Assembly: GCF_002161805.1 (NCBI RefSeq)
Contig: NZ_NFIP01000012.1
Span: forward strand, 1-47,179
DNA: 47,179 bases
Reading direction: 5' to 3'
Origin: Collinsella sp. An307
Lineage (GTDB): Bacteria; Actinomycetota; Coriobacteriia; Coriobacteriales; Coriobacteriaceae
The notes below the pieces were generated by a model. That model did no database searches, was not told where the DNA came from, and saw nothing but the letters and a program-made list of their open reading frames with translations. Below, piece by piece: positions 1 to 8,715 of this stretch (position 1 is its first letter; each line of letters starts with the position of its first letter). The position numbers were made by a program, and so were the translations under genes.

Positions 1-81
1 TTCCGGTCGGAGCGGGCGTCGGCGGCGCTGGGCTGGAGGACGCCGGACGAGAACCGCAGGCTGCTCGGCTACGCGGTGTAG
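1..81 (+). pseudogene. Transposase C-terminal fragment (cut by window edge)
   Basis: Frame 1 encodes 26 residues ending LGWRTPDENRRLLGYAV and a TAG stop. The LGWRTPDE stretch resembles the C-terminal R-x-LGWxTPxE motif seen in IS30-like and related DDE transposases. It is partial only because the window begins inside it, so nothing can be said about whether the full gene is intact. The identical fragment occurs on the minus strand at the right end. Confidence 0.6.
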
Positions 82-108
82 GATGTACAGGAAAACGTCC
101 GCAGTCCC
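1..108 (+). mobile_element. End of an insertion sequence (left copy)
   Basis: Bases 1-108 are the exact reverse complement of 47071-47178, and the match stops abruptly at 108. The segment holds the last codons of a transposase (stop at 79-81) and a 27-nt tail that ends in a probable terminal inverted repeat (GGGACTGCGGACG read inward from the other strand). The element is cut by the window edge, so its length and the other end are unknown. The family cannot be fixed from the fragment; the tail is compatible with IS30-like or other DDE transposases. Confidence 0.75.
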
Positions 109-148
109 GGGCGTTACAAGTGCACACGGAGCGTGACAGATGCACACA
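109..148 (+). repeat. Two 20-nt repeat units next to the IS end
   Basis: Two adjacent 20-nt units (109-128 and 129-148) fit the pattern RGCGT-N5-RTGCACAC and begin exactly where the IS homology ends. They are degenerate relatives of the array at 47009-47068 (unit AGCGTGCAGACTGCACATGG). The rest of the interval to 300 shows no gene or clear structure. Confidence 0.5.
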
Positions 149-300
149 CTGTTCTTTGGATGCGCGTTCGAAGGCTTAGAACGGACGACTTGCGGTGCCG
201 AATGCGACCATCAAGGACAACAATCGGAATCATGTATCGAGAATGTCATACAGTTGCTGCAAGAACAAGTGTTGCTAGAATTCGCTACATGAATTGATAC

Positions 301-331
301 AAAAAGGACCCGGCACGACCGGGTCCTTTTT
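301..331 (-). terminator. Bidirectional rho-independent terminator
   Basis: A perfect 13-bp stem (301-313 with 319-331, core GGACCCGG/CCGGGTCC) has a 5-nt loop. It is flanked by A5 on the left and T5 on the right, so it can work on either strand. It lies 37 nt beyond the stop of the penicillin-binding protein gene and would terminate it. Confidence 0.85.
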
Positions 332-367
332 GCGTGGATGTCGAAATCGCTGGCGCTGCGATGCAGC

Positions 368-2590
368 CTACGGTTGAGATTGCCCTTCCGGTGCGGGATC
401 AGGCGTCGGCGTCTCAGGCTGCTCCGGTTCCGGGTCAGGCTCGGGTTTCGGTTCGGGCGTCGGGGTTGGCACGGGCTCCGGCTCCGGCGTAGGCGTGGTC
501 GGGCTGGTGGGTGAGCTCGGGGTTGTCGCGGGCTGCTCGGGCGAAGCCGGCGACTCGGGGGACTCAGCGGGCTCGGTGGACTCTGCCGGAGACTCACTCT
601 GCTGCGTCGTAGCGCTCGAACGCATGCCTACGAGCGACTTGCCCTCGCACTTCCACACAGAGTCATCCTTGTAGTTGATCTGCTGGTCGGTCGTGGGGAA
701 CTCAGCACGCGGCACGCCCTCAAGAATGGCGTTCAGGGTGTTGCGCGCCATCGGCAGCGTAAAGTCGTTACCCAGGGCCTCGCGTCCGCCAACGTAGATG
801 GGGATGGAGCCCGAGGTGTAACCGGTCCAAACGGCGATGGCGTACTGCGGGGTGTAACCGCAGAACCAAAGGTCGGCCGTATCGGAGGTGGTACCCGTCT
901 TGCCGGCGAGCGGCTGGTTGACCGAGAGGCGCGCCGCGGTGCCGGTGGCGCCGCTGTGGTTGATAACGCCCTCGAGGACCTCGGTAAGGACCTGCGTCAC
1001 GCTGGTGTCGAGCACCTGCTCGGGCGCATCCTGATGCTCGTAGACAACCTCGCCGTCACGGTTCTCGATCTTGGTGATGGCAACGGCATCGCGGTGGTAG
1101 CCGCCCGTGGCAAAGGTAGAGTAGGCCTCGGCCATCTCGAGCGTGGAGATGCTGGAGACGCCGAGTGTGAGCGTGGCGACGTCCTGCATGTCGGCGGTAA
1201 TGCCGAGGTCATGCGCGGTGTCGATGATGTTCTGGTTGCCCACGGCCTTGGCGACCTGCACGTAGCCCGTGTTGGACGAGAGCTCGGTGGCGCGGGCGAG
1301 CGTGATGGTGCCGTAGCTCTGATTGCCGTAGTTCTGGACGGGATGCGGCTTGTCCAGGCCCTCGGTAAGCGTGTAGGGCGAGTTGCAGTTGATGCGAATG
1401 TTGGGGTTCATGCCCTGCTTAAGGGCGGTTGCAAGCGTGAAGGTCTTGAACGAGGAGCCCACCTGGCGGCCGGTGATGGCGTGGTTGGTGTGATGCTCGT
1501 CGGCGTAGTAGTCCTTGCCGCCCACCATGGCGCGGATGTAGCCCGTGCCATTCTCAATGATGGTCATACCGGCCTCGAGGCCGTCGAGGTTGTAGCGGTT
1601 GAGCTGGTCGACGACCGCGGTCTCGGCAGCAGCCTGGATGTTGGGGTCGATGGTGGTGTAGACGGTAAGGCCGCCAGAGAAGATGGCGTCGTAGCTGAAC
1701 TCCTCATTCAAGAGAGAACGCACATAGTCGACAAAGTAGGGCTGACCCAGGACCTCGACGCCGGTGGAGGAGTTCTCGGTCACGTTCAAGGTGATGGGCT
1801 CGGCCTGCGCGGCGTCGTGCTCCTCTTGGGAGATCTTGCCGTTGGAGAGCATGCGGTCGAGGACGGTGTTGCGGCGCTGGAGGGCAAGGTCGGGGTTGAC
1901 GGTGGGGTCGTAGCGCGACGGCGAGTTGGGCAGGCCCACCAGAAGCGCCGCCTCGGCAAGCGTGAGGTCGAGGGCGCTCTTGGAGAAATACGTCTCGGCC
2001 GCCTCCTGGATGCCGTAGGCGCCGTGACCGTAGTTGATGGTGTTGAGATACATCATGAGGATCTCTTCTTTGGAGTAGATCTCCTCCATCTTAAGGGCGA
2101 GATAGGCCTCGCGGACCTTGCGCTCGAGCGTGTCGTCAAACTGCTCGTCGGAGAGGATGGTGTTGCGCACGAGCTGCTGGGTGATGGTCGAGGCACCCTC
2201 GTGGCCGCCGGTGAGCTGCACCACCACGGCGCGCATGATGCCGTAGAGGTCGACGCCGTTGTGCTCGTAGAAGCGCTCGTCCTCGGTGGCCACGGTGCCG
2301 TCGAGGACATAGGTGGACACCTGATCGATGTTCACCGAGGTGCGGTTCTGCGTGTAGAGGCTCGCGATGGTGTTGCCCTGGGCGTCGAGAATCGTCGTCG
2401 GCTCGCTCGTGAGGTACAGGTCGGTGTTGGTGTAGTCGGGCAGGTCCTCCAGCCAGCGACTCACGTTGCCGAGCATGCCGACGCCGAACGCTATGCCGGT
2501 GATGAGCAGAAAACCGATGAACGATGCCACGATGGCAGGGACGAGGTGCGTCTTTGCGCTCGTTCTCATATGACGCTCACGTGGACCCAT
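368..2590 (-). CDS. Class A penicillin-binding protein (transglycosylase/transpeptidase)
   Basis: A bifunctional peptidoglycan synthase of 740 residues that polymerises glycan strands from lipid II and cross-links stem peptides outside the membrane. A single N-terminal membrane anchor spans about residues 17-40. The GT51 domain shows EDERFYEHNG (catalytic Glu about 103), GASTITQQ (about 132), ERKVREA and the LNTINYGHGAYGIQ block. The transpeptidase domain shows SSFK (Ser about 379), SSN (about 438) and KTGT (about 564). The C-terminal tail of some 75 residues is Pro/Glu/Ser/Thr-rich and probably disordered. I chose ATG 2590 because AGGAGG sits just upstream; an in-frame ATG 96 nt earlier lacks such a site. 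It diverges from the U32 gene and is followed by a strong terminator. The assignment to PBP1a-like enzymes is secure; the exact ortholog is not. Confidence 0.95.
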   Translation of the reverse strand: MGPRERHMRTSAKTHLVPAIVASFIGFLLITGIAFGVGMLGNVSRWLEDLPDYTNTDLYLTSEPTTILDAQGNTIASLYTQNRTSVNIDQVSTYVLDGTVATEDERFYEHNGVDLYGIMRAVVVQLTGGHEGASTITQQLVRNTILSDEQFDDTLERKVREAYLALKMEEIYSKEEILMMYLNTINYGHGAYGIQEAAETYFSKSALDLTLAEAALLVGLPNSPSRYDPTVNPDLALQRRNTVLDRMLSNGKISQEEHDAAQAEPITLNVTENSSTGVEVLGQPYFVDYVRSLLNEEFSYDAIFSGGLTVYTTIDPNIQAAAETAVVDQLNRYNLDGLEAGMTIIENGTGYIRAMVGGKDYYADEHHTNHAITGRQVGSSFKTFTLATALKQGMNPNIRINCNSPYTLTEGLDKPHPVQNYGNQSYGTITLARATELSSNTGYVQVAKAVGNQNIIDTAHDLGITADMQDVATLTLGVSSISTLEMAEAYSTFATGGYHRDAVAITKIENRDGEVVYEHQDAPEQVLDTSVTQVLTEVLEGVINHSGATGTAARLSVNQPLAGKTGTTSDTADLWFCGYTPQYAIAVWTGYTSGSIPIYVGGREALGNDFTLPMARNTLNAILEGVPRAEFPTTDQQINYKDDSVWKCEGKSLVGMRSSATTQQSESPAESTEPAESPESPASPEQPATTPSSPTSPTTPTPEPEPVPTPTPEPKPEPDPEPEQPETPTPDPAPEGQSQP

Positions 2591-2769
2591 AGAGACCTCC
2601 TGGAGTTTCCCCCTAATGGCGCGGGCACCTTGCCCGCTTGCCGTAGCGGATTGCGACATACATATGTACTGAACACAATAGCGCAACGCACCTGCGGTCG
2701 GTCTCGTGTATTCTTCTTGCAGGCATTTTTTCAGACTGCGTGCATAAGACGACGAGGGGAGGGCGTACC

Positions 2770-4884
2770 GTGGACGAGGTTTTGGCTGCGAAGGGGACTG
2801 CGCCGACGCGGCTGCCGGAGCTGCTAGCGCCCGCGGGCTCTGCCGAGGCGCTGCTCGCCGCCATCGCTGCCGGGGCAGATGCCGTGTACACCGGCCTCGC
2901 CGAGCCCGGACTCGATGCGCGTGCCGCAGCCCCCGGACTCACCTGGGAGGAACTCGAGCGTGCCTGCGCCTACGGCGCGGCGCATGGCGTCTTGGTATAC
3001 GTGACGCTGAATGCGCTCGTGCGCTCGGGCGAGGAGGGCCGCGTTCTTGCTGCGGCGCGCCGGGCACAGGACGCGGGGGCCTCCGCCCTCATCGTTGCGG
3101 ACCTCGGCCTTGCGCGCCTGCTCGCTGAGGAGCTCCCCGGCATGGAGCTCCACCTTTCTACGCAGGCGGGGGCCCAGGCGGCGCCGGCGGTCGCCTTTGC
3201 CGCGCGCGAGCTTGGCTGCGCGCGCGTCACGGTTGCGCGCGAGCTCTCGGTAGCAGAGATTGTCGACATCGTCTCCACGGGCGTTGCGTGCGAGGTGTTC
3301 TGCCACGGCGCGATCTGCATTAGCTATTCGGGGGCGTGCTCGCTTTCCGCCGCGGCACGCGGGCGCTCGGCGATGCGGGGCGATTGCACCCAGCCTTGCC
3401 GGCAATCATGGCGCCTCGTCGACGGTGCGGGGGAGGACTGCGCGCAGGCCGCGGGAGACAAGCTTCTCTGCCCCAAGGACTTTCTGGGCCTCAGGATGCT
3501 ACCCGAGCTCATCCGCGCTGGTGTCTCCGCCCTCAAGATCGAGGGGCGCATGAAGAACCCCGATTACGTCTTCAACGTGGTGGGCGCCTACCACGCGGCG
3601 CTCGATGCGCTCGCCGCGGGGGAGCCGTTTGACGCAGACGCCCTTGTGCGGCGCGCGGGTACCTCGTTCAACCGCGGATTCACCGACGTCTATCTGCGCG
3701 GCGACGCCGCAGGGACGGGCCGCGACCTTATGAGTTTCGAGCGCTCCTGCAACCAGGGTATCGAGGTGGGCGTAGTCGTCGCGCGCGCCCGCCATGAGGT
3801 GACCGTTGAGCTCACGGGTCCCGTGCGCCCGGGCGACACGCTCGAGATCCATACGATTCTTCCGGCGGACGCCGGCGCGGGCGTGCCGCGTCGCTTCCCG
3901 CTCATCCCCTGTACGGTTTCCGGCGAGCCGAGTGAGCGCGTCACGCTGCGCTGCAAGCGGCGCGTGGAGGTGGGAAGCGCCGTCTTCCTTACGGCGAGCG
4001 CCGCGGTGCTCGAGGCATCCGCGCGTGCCGTCGATGCGCTGCGGGGCGAGGTCCTAGGCGCTGCCTCCTGTGCAGCGGGCGACGGACCGCGCCGCCTGCC
4101 GCCCCGTGCCGGCGAGCCGCCGCTTGCTACCTCGCCAGAAAACGGAATCCCTCCCCGTGCCGGGGCGGACCCGGCGCAATCATGTGAAGTGCTCGGCGCC
4201 CCCGTTTCAAGCCCGGTGTTTGTCGCAAGCCCCGACGCGGCGTCGTCACTGCTAGCTGCGAGTGCCGCCGAGGTCGCGGTCGAGGCCTGGCGCCTTCTGG
4301 ATGACGCGCACGCGTGGGAGCCGCTGCTGCCACGCCTGACGGTGCTGCTCGATGCGTGCTGCCGCGCGTCTGACCTCTCGCGCACCCGCCGCCTTATGAG
4401 CACCGCTCGGCGGGTCATCTGCCGGAACCTCACGCAGCTCGCCCTCGCCCGTGAAGCAGGCGTTGCCTTCGACGCCGCTGCGCCGCTCTATGCGGAGAAC
4501 CCCGCAGCGGTTCGGACGCTTCAGTCGTGGGGAGCCAAGCGCGTCTGGCTGCCCGACGAGCTGCCGGCCGATGATGCACGCCGTCTCGGGGAAACGATGT
4601 CCGCGGTACCGCTCGGCACGCTTGCGCCTGGCGAGCGCGAGCTCATGGTTATGGAACATTGCATCCTTACGGCCGAGGGGCCGTGCGACCACCGGTGCGC
4701 CGCGTGCGGCCGCCGCCGCGAGCCGCGTTTTCTTTTGGGAAAGAACGGAGACCGCTTTGCCGTGCGCACCGATGCACTCGGCCGCTCGCGCGTGCTTTCC
4801 TGCAGCGGTGACGCACCTCGGGTGGTATCCGCACGTTCGGCGTCGGACCCGTGCCCGCGAGGGGAGGACCGATGCAGCTGCTAG
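2770..4884 (+). CDS. Peptidase U32 family protein (RlhA/TrhP-like)
   Basis: A protein of 704 residues with the U32 signature. LPELLAPAGSAEALLAAI opens the TIM-like domain. A Cys-bearing block follows (EVFCHGAICISYSGACSLS, then GDCTQPCRQSW), and then the family motif ALKIEGRMKNPDYV. Members such as RlhA and TrhP are Fe-S proteins needed for hydroxylation of a base in 23S rRNA or tRNA, and others are annotated as collagenase-like proteases. The length and the FNRGFTDVYLRG segment favour the RlhA-like branch, but the substrate is an inference. A low-complexity linker around residues 440-475 repeats PPRAG. Start: GTG 2770 follows a GAGGGGAGGG site; an in-frame ATG at 2740 has none. Its last 13 nt overlap the next gene, indicating coupled translation. 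Confidence 0.85.
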   Translation: MDEVLAAKGTAPTRLPELLAPAGSAEALLAAIAAGADAVYTGLAEPGLDARAAAPGLTWEELERACAYGAAHGVLVYVTLNALVRSGEEGRVLAAARRAQDAGASALIVADLGLARLLAEELPGMELHLSTQAGAQAAPAVAFAARELGCARVTVARELSVAEIVDIVSTGVACEVFCHGAICISYSGACSLSAAARGRSAMRGDCTQPCRQSWRLVDGAGEDCAQAAGDKLLCPKDFLGLRMLPELIRAGVSALKIEGRMKNPDYVFNVVGAYHAALDALAAGEPFDADALVRRAGTSFNRGFTDVYLRGDAAGTGRDLMSFERSCNQGIEVGVVVARARHEVTVELTGPVRPGDTLEIHTILPADAGAGVPRRFPLIPCTVSGEPSERVTLRCKRRVEVGSAVFLTASAAVLEASARAVDALRGEVLGAASCAAGDGPRRLPPRAGEPPLATSPENGIPPRAGADPAQSCEVLGAPVSSPVFVASPDAASSLLAASAAEVAVEAWRLLDDAHAWEPLLPRLTVLLDACCRASDLSRTRRLMSTARRVICRNLTQLALAREAGVAFDAAAPLYAENPAAVRTLQSWGAKRVWLPDELPADDARRLGETMSAVPLGTLAPGERELMVMEHCILTAEGPCDHRCAACGRRREPRFLLGKNGDRFAVRTDALGRSRVLSCSGDAPRVVSARSASDPCPRGEDRCSC

Positions 4885-6488
4885 CCGCCCTTGCCGGGCC
4901 CCGGCGCGCGCTTTCCTCGCTCGCTCGGCGGATCGATCCCGAGACGGCGGTCGCTGCGGCCCTCGTCTGCCTGCTCGCCCTCGCCCTCGTGCCCATGGTC
5001 GCCATTTCCGCCTTTGATCATAGCTATGCGGACGATTGGCATTACGGCGTCGACGCGCATCTGGCGCTCGAGGCCGGCAGGGGCGTCGCAGGTGCCATCG
5101 CTGCGGCGGCTGCCGAGGTGGCCGATACGTTCTTCTCATGGCAGGGGACCTACTCGGCTATCTTTCTCATGGCCCTGCAACCCGGCGTGTGGAGTGAGGA
5201 GCTCTATGGCGTCGGTGCGGTCGCGATTATGGTGGCGCTCGTGGCCTCGACGTTCTTTGCGTCGTCGGTGCTCGTGCACGATGTGCTTGGCGGCGGGCGC
5301 TCAGCGGCCGTTGCCGCAGCGTCAGCCGCTCTTCTGCTGCAGACGCAGCTCATGCCCAGCCCCGTCGAGGGCATCTGGTGGTACAACGCCGCCATCTACT
5401 ACACCTTCTACCACGCGCTCATGCTCGCAGCGGTGGGGCTCGGTATCCGCTTGCTTCGCGGCGGCACCCGGGTGCGCACCTACACGCCTGTGGGAACGGC
5501 GTTGCGCTCCCTTCTTTTGGTTGCGCTTGCGTTTGGTATTGCGGGCGGGAACTTTGTGACCGCACTGGTTGCGGGCCTTCTGCTCGCCGCGGCCGTTGTG
5601 GCGGGGGTGCGCCGCGGCAATCGCCGGGGCTTTCTGCTCCTGCCGGCGCTTGCGGTCTTTGTGGCCGGGTTTGCCGCTTCGATGGCGGCACCGGGAAACG
5701 CCATCCGGCAGGAGACGCAGTTTGCGGGCGATGCGCTCGGCGTCGTGCCCACGCTTATCAAGAGCGGGCTTGCGGCGGGGGAGTACCTCGTCCTTTGGAC
5801 AAACGGCTTTCTGCTACTCATGCTAGCTCTCGTGCTGCCTTTGCTCGTTCGCGCGGCGCGCCGCTCGACGTGCTCGTTTCGTTATCCGGGTGCGGCGCTT
5901 ATGGGGTCGTTTGCCCTGTTTGCGGCGAGCTTCACCCCTACGTTCTACTCCATGGGCTACGTTGGCCCGGGGCGTGTGCAGAATATCCGCTACGACCTCT
6001 TTGTGATTCTTGTGCTGGTGTGCGCCACCTGGCTTGCGGGCTGGTGGATCCATCGGCGCGAGCAAGGCACAGGGGCGGGGGAGGCGTCCGATGGCGCGGA
6101 GGCGGCTCCGACAGAATCTCTCGCGCGCGCCGCGGCGACGCCGGTGTCCCTCGCATACGGACGCTTTGCCGCAGTGGTTCTTGTGGTGCTTGTGCTCTCG
6201 GTCACGGCCCTCGTCCTCGACGAACGCCATATCGACGACCTCGTCTCGCTCTCTGCCGCACGCTCGCTCGTGACAGGCGAGGCGGTTGAGTACGATGCGC
6301 AGATCCGGGAGCGTATCGAGCGCATCGAGGAGTCACCCGATGCGGAGGTGGAGGTTCCCTTCATCACGACGGCGCCCAAGGTGCTTTTTATGGGGGACAT
6401 CCGCGACAACATGGATACCTATATCAACTATCGCTTTGCGCAGTGGTGGAGCAAGGACGCGATAACGGGGTATCATGCAAGTCTCTAG
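4872..6488 (+). CDS. Polytopic membrane protein, DUF6056/GT-C-like
   Basis: A 538-residue protein with about ten hydrophobic segments. An early luminal-type loop holds ISAFDHSYADDWHYG, whose acidic pair after the first helix resembles the catalytic Asp position of GT-C glycosyltransferases and the DUF6056 family. The C-terminal 80 residues are soluble. A role in transferring sugars to a cell-surface polymer is possible but not shown. Start ATG 4872 has GAGGGGAGG at the right distance and overlaps the upstream U32 gene by 13 nt; an in-frame GTG at 4851 is less likely. tyrS follows after 84 nt and appears to have its own promoter. Confidence 0.7.
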   Translation: MQLLAALAGPRRALSSLARRIDPETAVAAALVCLLALALVPMVAISAFDHSYADDWHYGVDAHLALEAGRGVAGAIAAAAAEVADTFFSWQGTYSAIFLMALQPGVWSEELYGVGAVAIMVALVASTFFASSVLVHDVLGGGRSAAVAAASAALLLQTQLMPSPVEGIWWYNAAIYYTFYHALMLAAVGLGIRLLRGGTRVRTYTPVGTALRSLLLVALAFGIAGGNFVTALVAGLLLAAAVVAGVRRGNRRGFLLLPALAVFVAGFAASMAAPGNAIRQETQFAGDALGVVPTLIKSGLAAGEYLVLWTNGFLLLMLALVLPLLVRAARRSTCSFRYPGAALMGSFALFAASFTPTFYSMGYVGPGRVQNIRYDLFVILVLVCATWLAGWWIHRREQGTGAGEASDGAEAAPTESLARAAATPVSLAYGRFAAVVLVVLVLSVTALVLDERHIDDLVSLSAARSLVTGEAVEYDAQIRERIERIEESPDAEVEVPFITTAPKVLFMGDIRDNMDTYINYRFAQWWSKDAITGYHASL

Positions 6489-6572
6489 TCGGCTACACTA
6501 GAAAAGTTATGCAATAAAACCGAGCACCGCCGCGTCAGCGTGGCGAGGGTGCTAGACAGCAGGAGGAACACT

Positions 6573-7787
6573 ATGCTCTCTGTTGACGAGCAGATGCGCA
6601 TCATCACCTCAGGCGCGGCGCAGATCGTACCCGAGGCGGACCTTAGGAAGAAGCTCGAGCGCGGCGTGCCCTTGAACATCAAGCTCGGCGTCGACCCCAC
6701 CTCGCCCGACCTGCACCTGGGCCACGCGGTGCCTCTGCGCAAGATGCGCCAGTTCCAGGACCTCGGCCACAAGGTCACGCTCATCATTGGCAACGGTACG
6801 GCCATGATCGGCGACCCCTCGGGCAAGAACACCACGCGCCCGCAGCTCACGCAGGAAGAGGTCGAGGCCAACGCTGCGACCTACGTTGCGCAGGCCATGA
6901 AGATCCTGGACCCCGAGAAGACGACCATCGTCCACAACGGTGACTGGATTTTGTCGCTCGACCTGAAAGGCATGCTCGAGCTCTGCAGCAAGTTCACCGT
7001 GGCGCGCATCTTGGAGCGCGACGACTTCACCAAGCGTTACCAGAGCCAGACGCCGATTGCCCTGCACGAGTTCCTCTACCCGGTGATGCAGGCGTTTGAC
7101 TCGGTGAAGATCAAGGCCGACGTGGAGATGGGCGGCACCGACCAGCTCTTCAACCTGCTTGCCGGCCGCGAGCTCATGGAGAAGATGGACATGGAGCCGC
7201 AGGTCGCGCTCACCATGCCGCTTCTTGAGGGCACCGACGGCGTGCGTAAGATGTCCAAGTCCTACGGCAACTACGTGGGCCTCACCGACGAGCCGGCGGA
7301 CGCCTTTGGCAAGATCATGTCCATTCCGGACGAGATGATCGGCAAGTACTACCGCCTCGCCTCGACGCTCTCTGTCGACGAGGTCGACGCTATCGACGCC
7401 GCCCTTGCCGACGGCTCGGCCGACCCCTACGAGCTCAAGCGTGCCCTTGCGGTGAACATCGTCGACGCCTACCACGGGGCGGGCGCGGGCGAGGCCGCGA
7501 AGGCGGAGTTCGACCGCGTCTTTAAGGAGGACAAGCTCCCCGAGGACATCGCCGAGGTTCATGTTGACCTTACGCCGAACGACCAGGGCCTCGTATACCT
7601 TGCGGCCGTGCTTAAGGACGCCGGTCTCGCGCCCTCTGCGGGCGAGGCGCGTCGTCTGATTGACGGCGGCGGCGTCAAGATCGACCAGAAGGCGGTTGCG
7701 CCCAAGAGCTACAACGTCGACCCCACTCTTCTGCACGAGGGCTGCGTCCTGCAGGTGGGTAAGCGCAAGTACGCGCGCCTGGTGTAG
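6573..7787 (+). CDS. tyrS: Tyrosyl-tRNA synthetase
   Basis: This cytoplasmic class I synthetase of 404 residues charges tRNA-Tyr. HLGH lies at residues 48-51 (in TSPDLHLGHAVPLRKM) and KMSKS at 226-230. The tyrosine pocket contains GGTDQLFNLLAGRELM, and an S4 RNA-binding domain closes the C-terminus (PSAGEARRLIDGGGVKID). The length and the wording of the HIGH region match the TyrZ-like second type of bacterial TyrRS. Start ATG 6573 follows a consensus AGGAGG. A possible -10 (TACACT, 6494-6499) lies in the short gap upstream. I see no T-box leader: the gap is too short. Two long hairpins follow before the convergent membrane-protein gene. Confidence 0.97.
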   Translation: MLSVDEQMRIITSGAAQIVPEADLRKKLERGVPLNIKLGVDPTSPDLHLGHAVPLRKMRQFQDLGHKVTLIIGNGTAMIGDPSGKNTTRPQLTQEEVEANAATYVAQAMKILDPEKTTIVHNGDWILSLDLKGMLELCSKFTVARILERDDFTKRYQSQTPIALHEFLYPVMQAFDSVKIKADVEMGGTDQLFNLLAGRELMEKMDMEPQVALTMPLLEGTDGVRKMSKSYGNYVGLTDEPADAFGKIMSIPDEMIGKYYRLASTLSVDEVDAIDAALADGSADPYELKRALAVNIVDAYHGAGAGEAAKAEFDRVFKEDKLPEDIAEVHVDLTPNDQGLVYLAAVLKDAGLAPSAGEARRLIDGGGVKIDQKAVAPKSYNVDPTLLHEGCVLQVGKRKYARLV

Positions 7788-7847
7788 GACCGGCTGCGCG
7801 CTTCTGCGCCGCCCCGCACCCGCTCGCGCAATCCACCCGTTTCACCA

Positions 7848-7902
7848 AAACCGTGTTTACCAGCTCTCCAGACGCTCCAGGAGCTGGTAAACACGGTTTC
7901 TT
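7848..7902 (+). terminator. Long-stem terminator after tyrS
   Basis: A perfect 19-bp inverted repeat (7848-7866 with 7881-7899, core CCGTGTTTACCAGCTC) has a 14-nt loop. It ends in GGTTTCTTTG, a weak T-tract. It lies 60 nt downstream of the tyrS stop and is the likely terminator for plus-strand transcripts. Confidence 0.7.
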
Positions 7903-8006
7903 TGATGGGAGAGCGCCTCTGCGCCGTGTTTGCCAGCGCTTGGCGGCCGGCGGGGCGTTGCGGTGCGCATCACGCGCTCAAGCTCGTTCTCCCCGGGTCC
8001 CGATAA

Positions 8007-8068
8007 ACAAAAGAAACCACGCCCTGTGCGCGTCCCGTTAGGTCCACGTGCACAGGGCGTGGTTTCTT
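8007..8068 (-). terminator. Long-stem terminator after the 8093-8494 gene
   Basis: A perfect 19-bp inverted repeat (8011-8029 with 8050-8068, core AAACCACGCCCTGTGC) has a 20-nt loop. On the minus strand the stem is followed by a T-rich stretch (TTTCTTTTGTTT), which fits termination of the minus-strand membrane-protein gene that ends at 8093. Confidence 0.75.
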
Positions 8069-8092
8069 ATAAAAAAGCGGAGCGTCTGCCGT

Positions 8093-8494
8093 TTAGAGGT
8101 CGGCCTCCTTGCGGCACATGCCGTCGAGGATGGCGGCGATGAGCGCGAGCACGCCGACCACCGCTGCCATAACGGGGATCTCCTGACCCATGCCAGCGAA
8201 GACGCCCGTGGCAATGGCGAGCAGCAACACCAAGATGGCAATAAGGCGGTGGTTGCCGAGGCGGCTCGGCTGGTTGGCCCCGTGGATACCCATGACCGCG
8301 CAGAAGAAGGTGAGCACGGCGCAGACGAGGTAGAGCACACCGTCGAGGTAGACGACGAGCACGCCGAGGACGCCCGCCTCGGCCTCAGCAAGATCGGCGC
8401 CAAAGAGCGCGATGGCGCCCAGGGCAGCCGCACCAAGAGCGGCGAGAACTTGCAACAGGCTCACGATCTTGAGGGCTTTGCGGTTGGTGGACAT
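8093..8494 (-). CDS. Small four-helix membrane protein
   Basis: A 133-residue protein of unknown function with four predicted transmembrane helices (about residues 10-32, 44-70, 82-100 and 106-124) and a basic loop GIHGANQPSRLGNHR between helices 2 and 3. It has the same size and topology as the 14000-14407 product, including a similar F-x3-VMG motif at the end of helix 2, so the two may be distant paralogs. ATG 8494 has a perfect AAGGAGGT. Upstream lie a -10 (TATACT, minus strand 8593-8588) and a LysR-type palindrome at 8611-8631 that overlaps the -35 region. It is divergent from the solute-binding-protein gene. Confidence 0.75.
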   Translation of the reverse strand: MSTNRKALKIVSLLQVLAALGAAALGAIALFGADLAEAEAGVLGVLVVYLDGVLYLVCAVLTFFCAVMGIHGANQPSRLGNHRLIAILVLLLAIATGVFAGMGQEIPVMAAVVGVLALIAAILDGMCRKEADL

Positions 8495-8610
8495 GGTTGA
8501 CCTCCTTGATGGCGCCGTGGCGCCGAGCGATGTTCGAACGGTATTGTCCCGGCGTGAAAACGCCTGTCCGATTTCGGGCAGCCCTAAAGTATAGGGCGAA
8601 AGGTCTTTCA

Positions 8611-8631
8611 GCTATCAACTATTTGTTGACC
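8611..8631. promoter_or_regulatory. Candidate LysR-type operator, site 3
   Basis: The core is TCAA-N7-TTGA (8615-8618 and 8626-8629). Over its first 18 positions (GCTATCAACTATTTGTTGA region) it matches the site at 14554-14575 with only two or three differences. It lies between divergent genes: 128 nt upstream of the 8494 start and 94 nt upstream of the solute-binding-protein start. The likely binder is the LysR protein encoded at 12815-13750. This is inferred from shared sequence and placement. Confidence 0.55.
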
Positions 8632-8715
8632 CATCGTGTTTCGAATGCATTTCCTCCCAGTTCAGACCATACTTGACTAGTTTGGACAAAACGTATTCGT
8701 TCCAGGGGAGGAAGG

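Noticed and set aside
149-300. tRNA-like or other RNA gene at the left end
   Set aside because: A GTTCGAA word resembles a T-loop, but no acceptor or anticodon stem can be formed around it.
211-597. Short Pro/Arg/Ser-rich minus-strand frame at the left end
   Set aside because: It overlaps the repetitive tail of the penicillin-binding protein in another frame and runs through the terminator.
956-2827. Long plus-strand open frame opposite the penicillin-binding protein
   Set aside because: It is an antisense shadow in a GC-rich gene: no domain, no ribosome-binding site, and the minus-strand frame has complete GT51 and transpeptidase motifs.
6489-6572. T-box leader upstream of tyrS
   Set aside because: The gap is 84 nt, far too short for a T-box, and lacks its conserved bulge.
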